A stretch of 64,000 bases of DNA, taken from NCBI GenBank assembly GCA_030435675.1, contig CM059623.1:584012-648011 (forward strand), written 5' to 3'. The notes below the pieces were generated by a model, which did not search any database, was not told the DNA's origin, and worked only from the letters and a program-made list of their open reading frames with translations. The position numbers and the translations under genes were made by a program. Position 1 is the first letter of the stretch. Each line of letters starts with the position of its first letter. Positions 31,689-42,628 of the stretch are shown in pieces. The stretch comes from Steinernema hermaphroditum (taxonomy: Eukaryota > Nematoda > Chromadorea > Rhabditida > Steinernematidae).

Positions 31689-32956
31689 ACATTATATCGC
31701 ATTTATCAGTTATCATTATTAGGTTCACATCAAACGTAGAGTTCACAATATGACAACCATTTGGCACTCGAGGCTACTTTCAGCTGCCCATCTTACACGA
31801 GGTATATTCCATAAAGTGGCTTTGTGAGACCATTTCATCGTTTCCGCTGATAGTTTCTTTGTGTAATTTCACCTTCTTCTTGCAGCCTGCTTCCAATCCG
31901 CTTCGTTCTTCGTCGTATTTCGGTAGGTATTGGGTTCTTAAGTTGAAAACGGGTCGCTCAGTCACGTTCATCATTTATTTTCAGAAGTTTTACATCGTAG
32001 CAAGGGTGGGCACGAGGTGGGCCGATTGTGGTCCCGCAACGAAGTCCCTGAATTAGCAATATACCGTGTACGGTCGCGCGGGTATTGTGTGTACTATCCT
32101 TTCCTCTTCCAGATGCTAATCCAAAGAGTTTATTAGTATGAGTGCATGGTATGGTGTTTGTGATTAATCAATGTACTGAAGAAGCGATAGGGAATGGTCG
32201 CCATGTCCATCGCTAGAAGGGTCCACAGGGAGTGGGACGTCTTCAAAGGGGTGTGGGTCGTCCGATGGAAGGGGAGGTGCATCTGCAGGCATCGATTGTT
32301 GTGAGGTGGTGGAGTACGGTGTACCCATGTCGCCTAGGATTTTGTCTATCATATTTTCAGACAGCCTCAGAGAGAGAGCGAGCGGACGACCCGACCGATC
32401 GCTGGGGGCACTCCGATAAAACAGGAAACTTAACATTTTTGAGCTTCACAAAATAATTGAGATGTTGATAATTTAACCTTGGAACATCAAGCCATAGTTA
32501 ACACCTAGTGATAAGTAGAGTTTTCGAACCGAATCGAAACTGAAGAAAAACTGTAAAATGAGGCCACATGAATACCGGGGACTACGGTGTAATAAGCCTG
32601 AGCCTCTTCCAAACATCCTGGATGACCTAATGTCCTTGATTAAGAAAGATAAACGAAAATTTGAAGTGTCCGGTCTTCAGAGCCTTAAAAGGGCTTTCAA
32701 AATATCTAAAAATGGTACTGCACCTCGATCCCAATCGAAACATTCGAGAAATTCGCGCAGTTCTTCGCAGAAATTTGTGGACAACTAGATTCGCTTAAAA
32801 GTCGTGGAGGTAGAAAAATAACTAACCTAATTTGGATGTAGTCTAGAGGAGTCTAATGAGCTCGACTATTTCACAGGACGAAACAGGACGTAGCGAGGAA
32901 ACGAGAGGCACACGTGTGAATGGAGCGATGGGCGAGATGAATCAGTACATGTGCAT
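31689..32956. other. Accessory sequence, no firm gene
   Basis: Minus-strand frame 32164-32390 (Pro/Asp/Ser-rich, ending HSLSLLQYID) and plus-strand 32558-32788 (76 residues, basic, MRPHEYRGLRCNKPEPLPNI) are possible small genes but lack family or splice support. From about 32500 the sequence is a diverged copy of the fold-back arm at 16656. Confidence 0.3.
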
Positions 32957-33117
32957 TAGGGATGCACCCGGTTCCGGTTTTTCCGGTTTTCCGGCTTTTT
33001 TTGCGCCGGAATTCCGGTTCCGATTCCGGTGCCGGTTTTTTTTTCGTTCCGGTGCATAGAACTTTTCGAATCGCGGACGCGACTGACTGTAACCTATTGT
33101 GAAAGAAAAAATCGAAT

Positions 33118-33200
33118 GGCCACCGACAGGGATCGAACCCGCGACCCGCGCATCGCAGTCAGATAGCTTACCGATTGAGCCAAACGCACGCAGTGGTATG
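33118..33200 (-). repeat. tRNA-like block inside the hAT element
   Basis: Minus strand: A-box-like TTGGCTCAATCGGTAAGC and B-box GGGTTCGATCCC at tRNA spacing. Probably a tRNA-derived repeat; the cloverleaf is incomplete. Confidence 0.45.
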
Positions 33201-33401
33201 TTCTCGTCGCTTTCAGTGATATAGAAGTGTCGCTCAGGAATAGATTTCAGAATGCGCGTTTCTCACATTTTTTACAGGTCGGAGCAATTTTGAAGTGCAA
33301 TCCAAAAGTTTTCGATTGAACTAGCGCCAGTTGAAGGAATTTAAATTAAGGATTAAGCTACCTGGTTTCAGGAAACCTTAATTGAGGCGAGAAAAAACTC
33401 A

Positions 33402-33605
33402 CAAGGGAACCTCCCTAAGTGATAGTTGCAGATCGAAATAAATTCTGGTGTAACAGATAAAGAACATCTTAGAAAGACGAACGCAAAGACTGGCCCTTCT
33501 CTGCATCAAATACAAAATGGAAGAGCCTAAGTGGGGGGTCGAACCCAAGAACGTAAACTGGTAGGGAAGACCACAACCCCTCAACTACGCATACACACTA
33601 GCCTA
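33402..33605 (-). repeat. CAAGGG terminus joined to a tRNA-like block
   Basis: CAAGGGAACCTCCCTAAGTG follows TCA at 33399-33401. About 130 bp inward, the minus strand shows TGCGTAGTTGAGGGG and B-box GGGTTCGACCC. This repeats the combination of terminus plus tRNA-like block seen at 4157. No matching right end within the hAT element. Confidence 0.45.
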
Positions 33606-34254
33606 AGGCAATTTCATTGTACTAGTCGCGACTACCCTGATTTTTCAATGTCAATATCTCCTGAATTCACTTGTGTCACGTGCTTTCGTCGGTTTTGGAT
33701 CAATTTTTGACTGCACCAGGTCACTTTCAGCACGAGTTGAGGCCGATTGATCCGTGTTGATGGCATTTTGATCGCCATCGTCGCAATTTTAGATCAGTCG
33801 ACGAAATCTCCTCGGCGAGTCGATGTCGGTCACGCCGAATTTGCTAGGAGAAGGAAGCGCCAGATAGCAAGGGTTGAAAATAGACTACTTTAGTATTCCA
33901 CGCCTGTCCCTCCGAACGATGGTCACTCGGTTGAAAGAAACCATTTTTCAGAGCTAACAAATAGCGAAGCTAACTAGTAGCGAATATCAGATATTCAGGG
34001 GTAGAATAGGAAAGGAAATTTGAATGTCATAACATAACTTTAAAAGAGTCAAAAAACGTCGAAAAGCTACCAAAAAAAATAAGCAGTAGTATTGTCACAC
34101 CCTCTATGTGCACTGTACTGCCGGTTCCGGTTCCGGTTTCCGGTTCCGGTTCCGGTTCCGGTGCCGGTTCCGGTGCCGGTTTTTTTCGCGCCGGAATTCC
34201 GGTTCCGGTTCCGGTGCCGGTTTTTTTTCGTTCCGGTGCATCCCTAATGTGCAT

Positions 34255-34690
34255 GTATAAAAAATAGACGTTCGCCGTCCTCTCCGCACCCAGCCGTGTT
34301 GCGAATTGCAAAGGGAGGGCGAGCGAAGAGGCGATTCTCTGTCGTTCTTGACGAATTATTGATTGCGTCGTCGAACGTCTGCTTGCGTCCGATGAAAGAA
34401 CACTCACTCAAAGAACACGCAAAGGCGTTCGCCGCCGTCGTTGTGGCCAGTCGTATTCCAGCGAAAGCTGAGCGAAAGTATTCCAGCTGACAAGAATACC
34501 GTATATTTTGATGAGTCAGGGACATCGCACCAGGAGACCTTACAATTTTTGCAACTTCGTCGCCATCTTCAGGGTTTCCGAGTGATTACGGACCGGTGAG
34601 ACTATGTGCGTTTGCTCAGTTAGAAGACTGTCTACAAGCCGCGCCACATCTCAGTCCCTATCTCGCGGGGCATTTGGAGTGGTTCCCTTG
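34255..34690. other. Repeat debris ending in a CAAGGG-family terminus
   Basis: 34470-34550 resembles part of the element at 31109 (ATACCGTATATTTTGA and CATCGCACCAGGA words). At 34681-34690 GGTTCCCTTG is followed by TCA, i.e. a right-hand terminus of that family. Confidence 0.45.
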
Positions 34691-35345
34691 TCAGTGTTTC
34701 GTGGACTTCGGTGATTCTCGGAGTATCGTTTCTTCTGTCGGTTCCCAGTACGATCTTCATGATCTGGCCTCTCTTTTTGCCGAAAGTCTTGATGCGTCGT
34801 TCGTAGCTGGATCTCTTCGTGCTGGGGCTCAAGTAGCATTTCACCACCTTCCTGAGTGTACTATCCATGTGCAGCTTGTCTTGGATGTCGACAGCGAGTT
34901 CCTCGTGGAGAATGGAGGATGGGAAGAATTGTCGAAGTCCTGAAGAGTGCGGATCACGAAATTCGTGCGGCAAAAGTCCGTCTACCATCATCGAAGATCC
35001 TGACGCGACCTCTGAGCAAGCTCTACCCCTTCTCAACTTCTTCCCCCACCGAAGAACCACAAACAGAGAAGAAGGGCGACCCACCGTCTGGAAACACGGT
35101 CGCGGAAACCATATCAGCTTCCGTCCGGGTCTGCATACCGCCTCTGAAGTTCTACCTGCAGATGATGCTCGTGCTCTGCTTGGTCATGGGCAGCTTTTGC
35201 TCCCCCTCGAGAGGGTCGCAATGCGAACCAGAAACAGCAAGAAACTGGTTGTTGATCCAGCATCTCCCAAGCGGCCACTTTTGCGGCCACATGATCAGAT
35301 GCTCATCAAGGTTCTGCGAGCAAAACGACTGCCATGAAAACGGAA
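34691..35345 (+). pseudogene. BEL/Pao retroelement remnant: integrase tail and envelope start
   Basis: A plus-strand frame from about 34900 reads GEWRMGRIVEVLKSADHEIR and then a block ending RPLSKLYPF, the conserved C-terminal domain after the integrase of BEL/Pao elements. Upstream, the matching block lies in another frame, so it is broken. Downstream, a hydrophobic leader and Cys-rich segment (about 35160-35340) look like the start of the element's envelope-like frame. It ends at the junction with the orphan gene's upstream flank. No reverse transcriptase or terminal repeats remain. Confidence 0.6.
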
Positions 35346-35498
35346 CCATGACTTGTCACATGAGTAGAACAGGCATTTGGGCAGCGCATCGCAAAACAGG
35401 TACCTGGCATCGCAAAACAACATATGGAAACAGCAAAACAAAACAACATATGGAAACTTACATAAACTCAGTCCAAAAACAATTTCTCGCTGCACATC

Positions 35499-36407
35499 AT
35501 GGACTTTGTTCCAAGCAATTTTATCGAGGCGGTCTGTTACACACTTTCTGATTTCTCCTTTTTCTACTCATCCGGCGCTATCCTCGGAAACTGCAGGTGG
35601 CAGGAAGCAATCGATCGTGAACTCGACTCTCGGACCGATTATTTCGTTCACCTCACTGTAAAAACAAAAGAAAAATTCAAATGCTCTTTGGCTACACACC
35701 CTCATATCGGATTTTCGGACATCCGAGACGTCAAGAAAATAAAGCGCCGGAATTTTCGTGTAAAATATCTTTATGTTGACTGTTCTGGCCAAAATAGCGA
35801 ATCGCTATGTTTCCAACAGGATGACTACGATGGCCTCTGCAACGCGGTGTCTCCAGAATACTACGATAGTTGCCAACTGACTTCATTCCATTATTATGAT
35901 TGCATACAAAATTGGGCTCTACGATCGCTTATGAAGAAGGTCTATTTCACGGAGCTGCGTTTAGCGAACTTGTGCCCTGCGGCGGAAGAGTTCCTTAAGG
36001 ATCACATCGACAACCACCCGCTACTCAAGTCGGTCAAGTTGTTCGGGAGCAATTGGACTGCCTCAATCCAGCCTTATGTGAAGAAGTTCCTCTTGCAAAC
36101 AAGAATTGAAAGAACATTCGAGTTGCGGGAAAACTACGAAACACATCAGTTGGATAAGCTCTTCGTTCAGGAAGTCATTGATTTCTGGAAAACACACGAA
36201 GGATTCAAATGCGATATACGGATCCCGAGGGTTGGAGATGAACACGAATACTTGGACAGTATGGAGAAAGTAGACGAAGAGGACATATGCTACCAACTCA
36301 GGAACAAATGGAATTCGTGCATGAGATTCCGGTATGGCGGACTTGGGCCGATAACATTCTTCACAGTGAAGAATCGTTGTAGAAGGCAAAATTGCCCAAT
36401 TATGTAG
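35499..36407 (+). CDS. Orphan 302-residue protein, copy 2
   Basis: Intact single-exon paralogue of the frame at 7045, same length, 274 of 302 residues identical by eye. About 130 bp upstream and 180 bp downstream are shared too, with a 33 bp insertion-type difference (extra AACAACATATGGAAAC unit) in the leader. Substitutions are mostly amino-acid changing and clustered. Function unknown; see the description of copy 1. Confidence 0.7.
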   Translation: MDFVPSNFIEAVCYTLSDFSFFYSSGAILGNCRWQEAIDRELDSRTDYFVHLTVKTKEKFKCSLATHPHIGFSDIRDVKKIKRRNFRVKYLYVDCSGQNSESLCFQQDDYDGLCNAVSPEYYDSCQLTSFHYYDCIQNWALRSLMKKVYFTELRLANLCPAAEEFLKDHIDNHPLLKSVKLFGSNWTASIQPYVKKFLLQTRIERTFELRENYETHQLDKLFVQEVIDFWKTHEGFKCDIRIPRVGDEHEYLDSMEKVDEEDICYQLRNKWNSCMRFRYGGLGPITFFTVKNRCRRQNCPIM

Positions 36408-36589
36408 CTGACGCAACGAAAGACACGCTAAGCGATCTTGCCGCTTGTCCGTTAATTACTTGTGCGGGTGACGTTGGAGGTCGTTCCCCATCCTCTCTGA
36501 TAACTGTAATAAACGTGTATGCTTCTCACCTCAAATTTCCGTTCTCGAACATACGATTTGCTTTGAAGTTCTTGTCGTAGCGATCACGA

Positions 36590-36870
36590 CTGCTGTTTCG
36601 GTTTCGATTTTTTTTTCGATTGTTTCGGTTTCGATCACGACGCCACATGTGGAGAAAAAATAAAGACGTTTAAGAGTTGTCTTCTGCTCGGCGCCTCCTT
36701 CTTTTATTTTCCGCAGAAGGAGATTCGGGAGTTTGTTGGGAAGTGCCGCATACAGAGGTGCCACCACATCTCGAAGCAGTGATTGGAAAGAGTCCGAAAA
36801 CAAGCCCGGACTGGGACTCGTTTGGATTTCGGTTTCGTTTCCCATCACTGTCTTGAAGTGTACCGATCAC
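36590..36870 (-). pseudogene. C-type lectin pseudogene fragment 2 (5' flank only)
   Basis: Aligns with the 5' flank of lectin 2 (about 3700-3860: CGCCACATGTG, GTTTAAGAGT-TCTGCTCGGCGC, AGATTCGGGAG words). The coding exons are missing; a short TTTCGGTTTCGAT repeat marks the deletion point. Confidence 0.55.
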
Positions 36871-37377
36871 GGCGTGTCAAACGGCTCGTTTTTCCGTCCT
36901 CAGTAGTAAATGTCACACATTAGGACACCGATCTTGCCAGGTCTTCTGTTACTTGTATCTTCAGATTTGCACCGATTATCATCGGTAGCAGTGCTCATGT
37001 TGCCCGCAAAATGATCGGCGCCACGCATTCCATTAGTGAAATACAAAATCGTTCAAAAAACGGCCGAAGTTCTGACTTTCTAACACTTCCATGCTAGCTC
37101 GAAATCACCCAGCTTACAAGCGAAATAACTTTCTGAATCTTGCGTGCATCGTGGTCATTCGGTGCGCAAAATGTTCAGCGCTCTCTAGCGCACAAATTCA
37201 ACGTATGAATTTTGTTCTAATGTCCTGAGTGTCGAGAAAAGTTGGAAAACAGGTCGAAAAATGACCAAAAAAAGTCAAAATTTTTGGATTTTTGATATTT
37301 TGATATCAATCGATAGCTTTCGACTTCATTAGTGAATTGCCGTCGGAATTAGTGCGAATAGACTACTCTACATGGAA
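36871..37377. other. Intergenic, no gene seen
   Basis: AT-rich non-coding sequence between lectin and HSP20 fragments. No transposon termini recognised. Confidence 0.4.
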
Positions 37378-37563
37378 TTACAGGCCAAAAACTACCCCCG
37401 ACGCGGCCTGGTACCGCCAAGAAGCGGCGGACGCTTTCGTGAACGAATTTCCCTTATGCTGACACGCCGTGCGATCACACGCGAATAGAATCATGCGGTT
37501 TTTCTGAGAGAAGCGGCGCTGGACGGTGCCCTCTTCGGACTCGAATGAGTGGTTACTCTTCAC
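37378..37563 (-). pseudogene. HSP20 fragment, inverted
   Basis: Minus-strand frame contains SFESEEGTVQRRFSQKNRM, matching the part of the alpha-crystallin domain just after the VVEGKH strand. No start or end of a gene. Confidence 0.6.
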
Positions 37564-37722
37564 GACGATCGACGATACTTACTTCGATTTCCTCGAGAGC
37601 GATTCCGCAGGTGCATAAAGCATAGAAGAAGGAGGTCTCGAGAACATGATAATTCTCATCTGAAACTCATTTCCAAAAAGCTCTTCTTGTCTCCGACCTC
37701 TTCTTACCCAGATTCACAACCA

Positions 37723-38130
37723 TCTGCCACGGCCACCGACATCATTCTCTGGCCGATCTCCTCCAGGAACTCCACTCAATAGACTCGCAGGTGTCCCGCC
37801 AGGACGCATTATCCCTCTCACTCGGCACCTTCGTATATGCCTCCGAGGAACAGGAGGTGAGTGCCATCGGGGGCTCCATCGTCGTCGAAGGAAGTCGCTC
37901 ATCCGACTCCGAAGACGGCTCTGCCCCGCGCCGCTTCTCTCAGAAGATGCGCTCTCGACTCCACCCACTTCTCGAAGTGTGCCAACCGCACGCGAAGGTT
38001 CGGGAACACGGGCACCCTTTGCGACGGTCACCGTCGCCATTGTCATTACCTGACCAATCTCCTCCAGGGGCTCCACTCGCTCACTTCCCAGATCTCCCGC
38101 CAAGACGGCACCTTCGCAGTGAATGACCGA
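37723..38130 (+). pseudogene. HSP20 pseudogene with a partial second unit
   Basis: Frame from about 37737 reads HHSLADLLQELHSIDSQVSR, then a decayed alpha-crystallin start with SIVVEG, SEDGSAPRRFSQKMRS and, out of frame near 38010, a GTL-TVTVA-like end. From 38044 a second N-terminal unit starts (HYLTNLLQGLHSLTSQISR). Key residues are lost and frames shift, so it is non-functional. Together with 36590 it mirrors the lectin-2/HSP20 divergent pair at 3.6-4.2 kb. Confidence 0.7.
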
Positions 38131-38455
38131 AAGCGCCGCTTTCCCATCGGGAGAGCATTCAATATGCAGTAGAGATGGAAATCATCAGCCCCCTTGTTAT
38201 GCATCTGTTTTTAATAAACTTCTAACGATGATGCCGAGTTACCATCCATCAGAGCCCCTCCCCCGTCCCCAATATCTCTTCCCACAATATAACTGTTCCC
38301 CGATCCCGAATCTATCCGCCGTGAGCTCCATTTTAAGGAAAATCGCTCTGTCTTAGCGAAGATCAAGAATCCATAATAAAACCATAACAACACTTCACAT
38401 GCTTTAAATTACTAACTTATATAATCTGAAACCCAACAACAAAAACAACAACAGA
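38131..38455. other. 3' flank between HSP20 debris and ABCF3
   Basis: No gene. It should contain the ABCF3 3' untranslated region. Confidence 0.4.
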
Positions 38456-40968
38456 TCACAGGGCCAACTGGCGATAAACGTGCTTCTTGTACTCTTCCAG
38501 GCCACCTTCCAGTATCGTCACCGTTCGGTCCTTGACCACCCACAGCTCCTTGCAAACAAGAGAGATCAGCCGCTCGTCGTGGGAAACTAGGACGACGCCA
38601 CCCTGAAAAAACCAAATTAGTCGAGTTCAGATTCAGTTCTCTCCTACCTTGAATTTGTTTAGGGCATGTCCTAGGGCGTCTACCGTTTCGACATCCAAGT
38701 GGTTAGTAGGTTCGTCCATGATCAAGTAGTTGGGCCTAAAATGTGTCAGTTTAGAGCAGAAACTAGGGAGAATCTAGCATACTGAAGCATTCCTAGGATG
38801 GCGAAGGCGAGTCGAGATTTCTGACCTCCAGAAAGGGTGACGACCGACTGCAGCGCCAAATCTCCTGTGAGCCCGAATCTTCCTAGGGCGGCGCGGTACT
38901 CTTCGATGTCCTTGTTGGGGAAGCGCTTCTGCAGAACCTCCACAGCGGACATGTCCATGTCCAGCTGGTCGACGTGATGCTGCGTGAAGTAGCCGATCTT
39001 CAGACGTCGATTCGAATTGCGGTAACCGCTCGTAGGCTCCAGATCTCCGAGAAGGAGCTTCAGCAATGTGGTCTTACCGGCACCGTTCTCTCCCACAATA
39101 CAGACGCGAGAAGTTGCGTCGGAACCAATGCAAACGCGGTGGAATAGAAGCGGCGAATCGGGAGTATACTGGAAATTGGCTTCGTCGAGCTGGAGCACGG
39201 GATTCTGTAGGACTTCGCAGTCGGGGAAGTGTAGGACGACGTCCGCCTCGTACTCCACGGGCTTCAGAACAGGAAGGCGCTCCAGCATCTTGATGCGTGA
39301 CTGGACCATCGAGGCGCGCTTTGCGTTGTATCGGAACTTGTCGATGAACTCTTGGGTGTGCTGACGGAGTTGTTGCTGTGCCTCATATTCGCGCTGCTGT
39401 TGGGTGAGCTTTTCGTGCATCGTCTTCTCGTAGGTGTCGTAGTTTCCGCGGTACTGATCGAGTCGTCTCGAGTGCAGGTGGACGATGTCCGTGCAGATTG
39501 CGTTCAAGAAGGAACGGTCGTGGGAAACAATGATGATCGTGCTTGCCCAGTCCTGAAATTAGCACATATATAGTCATCACTGATCAAATGCAATCCACAA
39601 AGATAGTGTCACAAATCTCTGTGTTCACGAGGATCTGCCGAGCGCATCTGGATTTTACATGTAATTTCGCAATTTTAGAACTGAGAGATGCAATCCCAAA
39701 ATCTGCTCTCTTAACTCGCCTCGTATTCCCGCTTACCTGCAAGTGATTCTCCAACCAATAGATCGCTCTCATGTCCAACATGTTAGTAGGTTCGTCAAGA
39801 AGTAGTAGGTCGGGCTTCATGAAGAGCGCCCTGGCTAGGGCGACACGCATTCGCCAACCTCCAGAGAACTCCTTTGTCGGTCGTTTTTGCTCTTCGGGAG
39901 TGAATCCAAGACCGTAGAGGATTCCGGCTGCTCGCGCTGGTGCCTTCGCCACTTCGTGCGTTTCCATTTCGACGAACAGCTTGCTCAATTCCTCGCTGAG
40001 GGCGTTGTGTTCGGCTTCGGGCAGTGCGCTGTTGTTCAGCGCGTCCTGGATCTCCTTCTCGCGGCGCAGCATATCTTCACGTCGTGTGTCGCAGGCCAAA
40101 ACGCTGTCCACGACGAGAGTATCGTCTCCCTCGACTTCTTGCTCCACAGCCAACATACTGATGTTGCTCGGAACCGGCAATTGTCCGCAAGCGATCATCT
40201 TCAATAGCGTTGTTTTACCGATGCCGTTTCTTCCAACGAGACCGTAGCGACGGCCATATACGATCGCTACGTTGGCGCCGTTGAGCAGCTGCCGAGTGCC
40301 AATGGACATGTCGATGTTGTCGAACATGATGTCCATGTTTCCGGTGACCTCGGCTCTGCGGCTGGAGGCGCAGCTGGCGGTGGCCTGCATTCCTACGCCG
40401 TTCTTCTTCTTCTTCGGCTGCCCAGCTTCTTCTGCGCCGCGCTTGTCGCTCTTGAATTTCGCTCGCTCTTCCGCCTTCTGCAGCTTGCCCTTGTCGACAG
40501 TCTTAACAGTTAACAGTCAGTCACAATCCACATAATCAAAGCACTACCGTCAGCGGAGTGTCCTTGGTGGACAGCGCCCAAATACTGTCCATGTTCTCGT
40601 ACATGTAGCTCTTGGCGCGGATGTCGACCGTCTGTTCCAGCTTGCGCGCCCTGTCGCCGTTATCAACGGTCTTCTTCACCTTGCCGTCGTGGATGATCTC
40701 GAACAGCTTCTCGCACACATTGTGCACGGCTTCATTGCAAACATGCTCGAGATTAGCCTTCAGATGGGGTCCGAACGCCTCGATAACCTTCTCCTTCGAT
40801 GGGAAGTGGTTGGTCGGATCGGTCGCCACGGCTGAAACGACGAAATCATTGACTGCACACGACGAAAATCCAATTACCTGTGATATAATAATCGATCTCA
40901 TACGGAATATCCGGAAACGTGTTCTTCAAATACGCCGCGATCTTCTCCTTTTTCGCAGCGGAAGCCAT
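38456..40968 (-). CDS. abcf-3: ABCF3/GCN20-type ABC-F ATPase
   Basis: Six exons (40878-40968, 40548-40831, 39737-40501, 38783-39552, 38648-38735, 38456-38602) join in phase to 714 residues, close to the usual ABCF3 length. After an N-terminal region ([20 protein letters not shown]) and a Lys-rich linker (GQPKKKKNG), there are two nucleotide-binding domains. NBD1: Walker [13 protein letters not shown], signature [15 protein letters not shown], Walker [16 protein letters not shown]2: [43 protein letters not shown] and SHDERL are the switch His motifs. No membrane spans, as expected for ABC-F. Family knowledge: a cytosolic translation factor acting with GCN1/GCN2. GCN20-type naming rests on the N-terminus and length; ABCF2 is less likely. 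Confidence 0.93.
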
Positions 40969-41604
40969 GGTTCCAGGTGGCTGAAACGAATCTGATGGAA
41001 TAAGCCTCACTTTAGTGCGCGGAAACACGGGTTTAAGATTTTTCGCACCGCTTGAAAATAGTACTAGATTGTAATTACATGGATCAAAAAAGATAACTAC
41101 ACACGAGAGTACACAAAAGATACATGAATTTGTTGGCTCTGGTCTACAGACGTCTACAGATGTCACCCTGTCTAGAGACGAATTTACAAACGAAAAATTT
41201 TCTAATTTACATTTGAATTAGATAGGCTGAGAGATGTCTGCATGTGTGGTGAACGAACGATGCCACACGATGCCAGGCTGCATTGCACAACAACTTCCAC
41301 AGCTACAGTATCGAAAGTTAACAGTTCAGGTTAATCGTTCCAGGAGACTGCACCATTCCACAGAATACGGTGAGATATCTCGGATCTTCGAAGACGGAGA
41401 TGAATAAACGACATTTCCAAATTATCTTTAAAATAAGTTAGAAATAGGTGCTTCTATCACTACATATTCATTCGTCTCTAACCACGGTCATCATATGCAA
41501 GTTCTGGTGTACCCTTGCCCCACTGTGCCATTGATCTATAGCGAGCAGAGGACTACAGTAATCTGCATGCAAATGGCTTTATTAGCTCAAACTTAACAAG
41601 TAAC
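40969..41604. other. Intergenic between ABCF3 and the protease cluster
   Basis: Holds the ABCF3 promoter. No gene or transposon end seen. AATAAA for protease P1 lies on the minus strand at about 41577-41582. Confidence 0.4.
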
Positions 41605-42628
41605 TCAAGAACAACTGAACGTTTCGCGCGTGTTCTCTGACAGCCAGTCACAGTACTTCGACGCACGAGTGTAGACCGCCGGATTCACGTTCTGCTGCCT
41701 CATTTGCTGAGCGTCGGAGGTGCCGAACGAAACGAGGGCCGTCTGGTAGTACTTGTCCTCGTGCTTCTTGACCAGAGGCCCGCCGCTGTCGCCGGGTCCA
41801 GCGCCGACGCCTGCGCCTCCAGTGCAGACGCTCTTCTCCCAAACCACCGGTCCCCAGCGTCTACTGAACACCAAAACGTCTCTGTCTTTGAAGTGTGGAA
41901 CTCACATGCACGACTGGAGGCTGACCACAGGGACGTCGGTGGCGAGGAGGTTCTTGCTGTACTGGATGTTGTTTCCGAGCGCTAAAGAGGCCGCTTGAGG
42001 TCATAGTAGTCAGAGTTCAGTACCTTGGAAGGCGCCGAAGCCCATGATAGTCATGGATCCAGTGAAGAAGCTTGAGTCGTTGGCCTTGATGCCGATCAGT
42101 TGGACGGTGGGGGTGATGTCAAAGGGTTCATCCAGCTGTCAAAGGCTTGGTCTTCTGATTTGCATCTATCTTACCTCCAGAATGGCGATGTCGTTCCTAT
42201 ACTGGTATCCCTTGTTGTAGTGCTCGTGCGCAGTGTAGCCGGTGACGCGTCGTATCTGGGCTCCATGAGTGGTTTTGGGATCGCGACTGAGCGAGTTGAT
42301 GCCCATGACGACGGTGGATTGGCCAAGAAGTCCGACCTTGATGCAATGAGCGGCGGTGAGGATCAGCTTGGGAGTGATCAGGGAGCCTCCGCACTGAATC
42401 GGCGTCGGATCTCCCCGGGAGACGAGGCGAAGATAGGCGAAGAAGGGAAAGACTCCTGGCTGGATCGGGCGTCCTCCAAACACCTAAAGGAAGACGTCCT
42501 TGGTGGAACATCTCTGACGTATCTACCAGTTCACTCGGAGAGAATTCGACTCTCTCCTTAGCCGGAAGGATTGGGGGAGCGGCCAGAGCCACAGAGAAGA
42601 AAGCGGCGAACCGAAGGACGGCTTGCAT
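41605..42628 (-). CDS. S1 serine protease P1
   Basis: Exons 42527-42628, 42175-42483, 42024-42135, 41906-41981 and 41605-41863 give 285 residues. Signal peptide MQAVLRFAAFFSVALAAP, a short propeptide, VFGGRPIQPGVFPFFAYLRL as the mature start, LTAAHC (His57), NDIAILE (Asp102) and GPGDSGGP (Ser195). Cys191 is missing and position 189 is Gly, so trypsin-like Arg/Lys cleavage is not expected. Unlike its paralogues it has no intron before the last 24 codons. Probably secreted into the gut; first of a cluster of six. A GATAAG motif lies about 145 bp upstream. Confidence 0.9.

Larger units (their letters stand above)
32957..34246. mobile_element. hAT-like element with GGTTCC-repeat ends
   Basis: Ends TAGGGATGCACC and GGTGCATCCCTA with an 8 bp duplication ATGTGCAT (32949-32956 and 34247-34254). 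Both termini continue into GGTTCC/GGTGCC tandem repeats and a CGCCGGAATTCC word. No transposase. It is inserted in a diverged fold-back arm: the sequence joined across the element matches about 16780-16800. Confidence 0.85.

Noticed and set aside
33402..34690. A complete CAAGGG-family element flanked by TCA
   Set aside because: Its span would cross the well-supported right border of the hAT-like element (34246); the two ends more likely belong to different copies.
38456..40968. Assignment of the ABC-F gene as ABCF2
   Set aside because: Total length near 714 residues and a long N-terminal region before the first ATPase domain fit ABCF3/GCN20 better.
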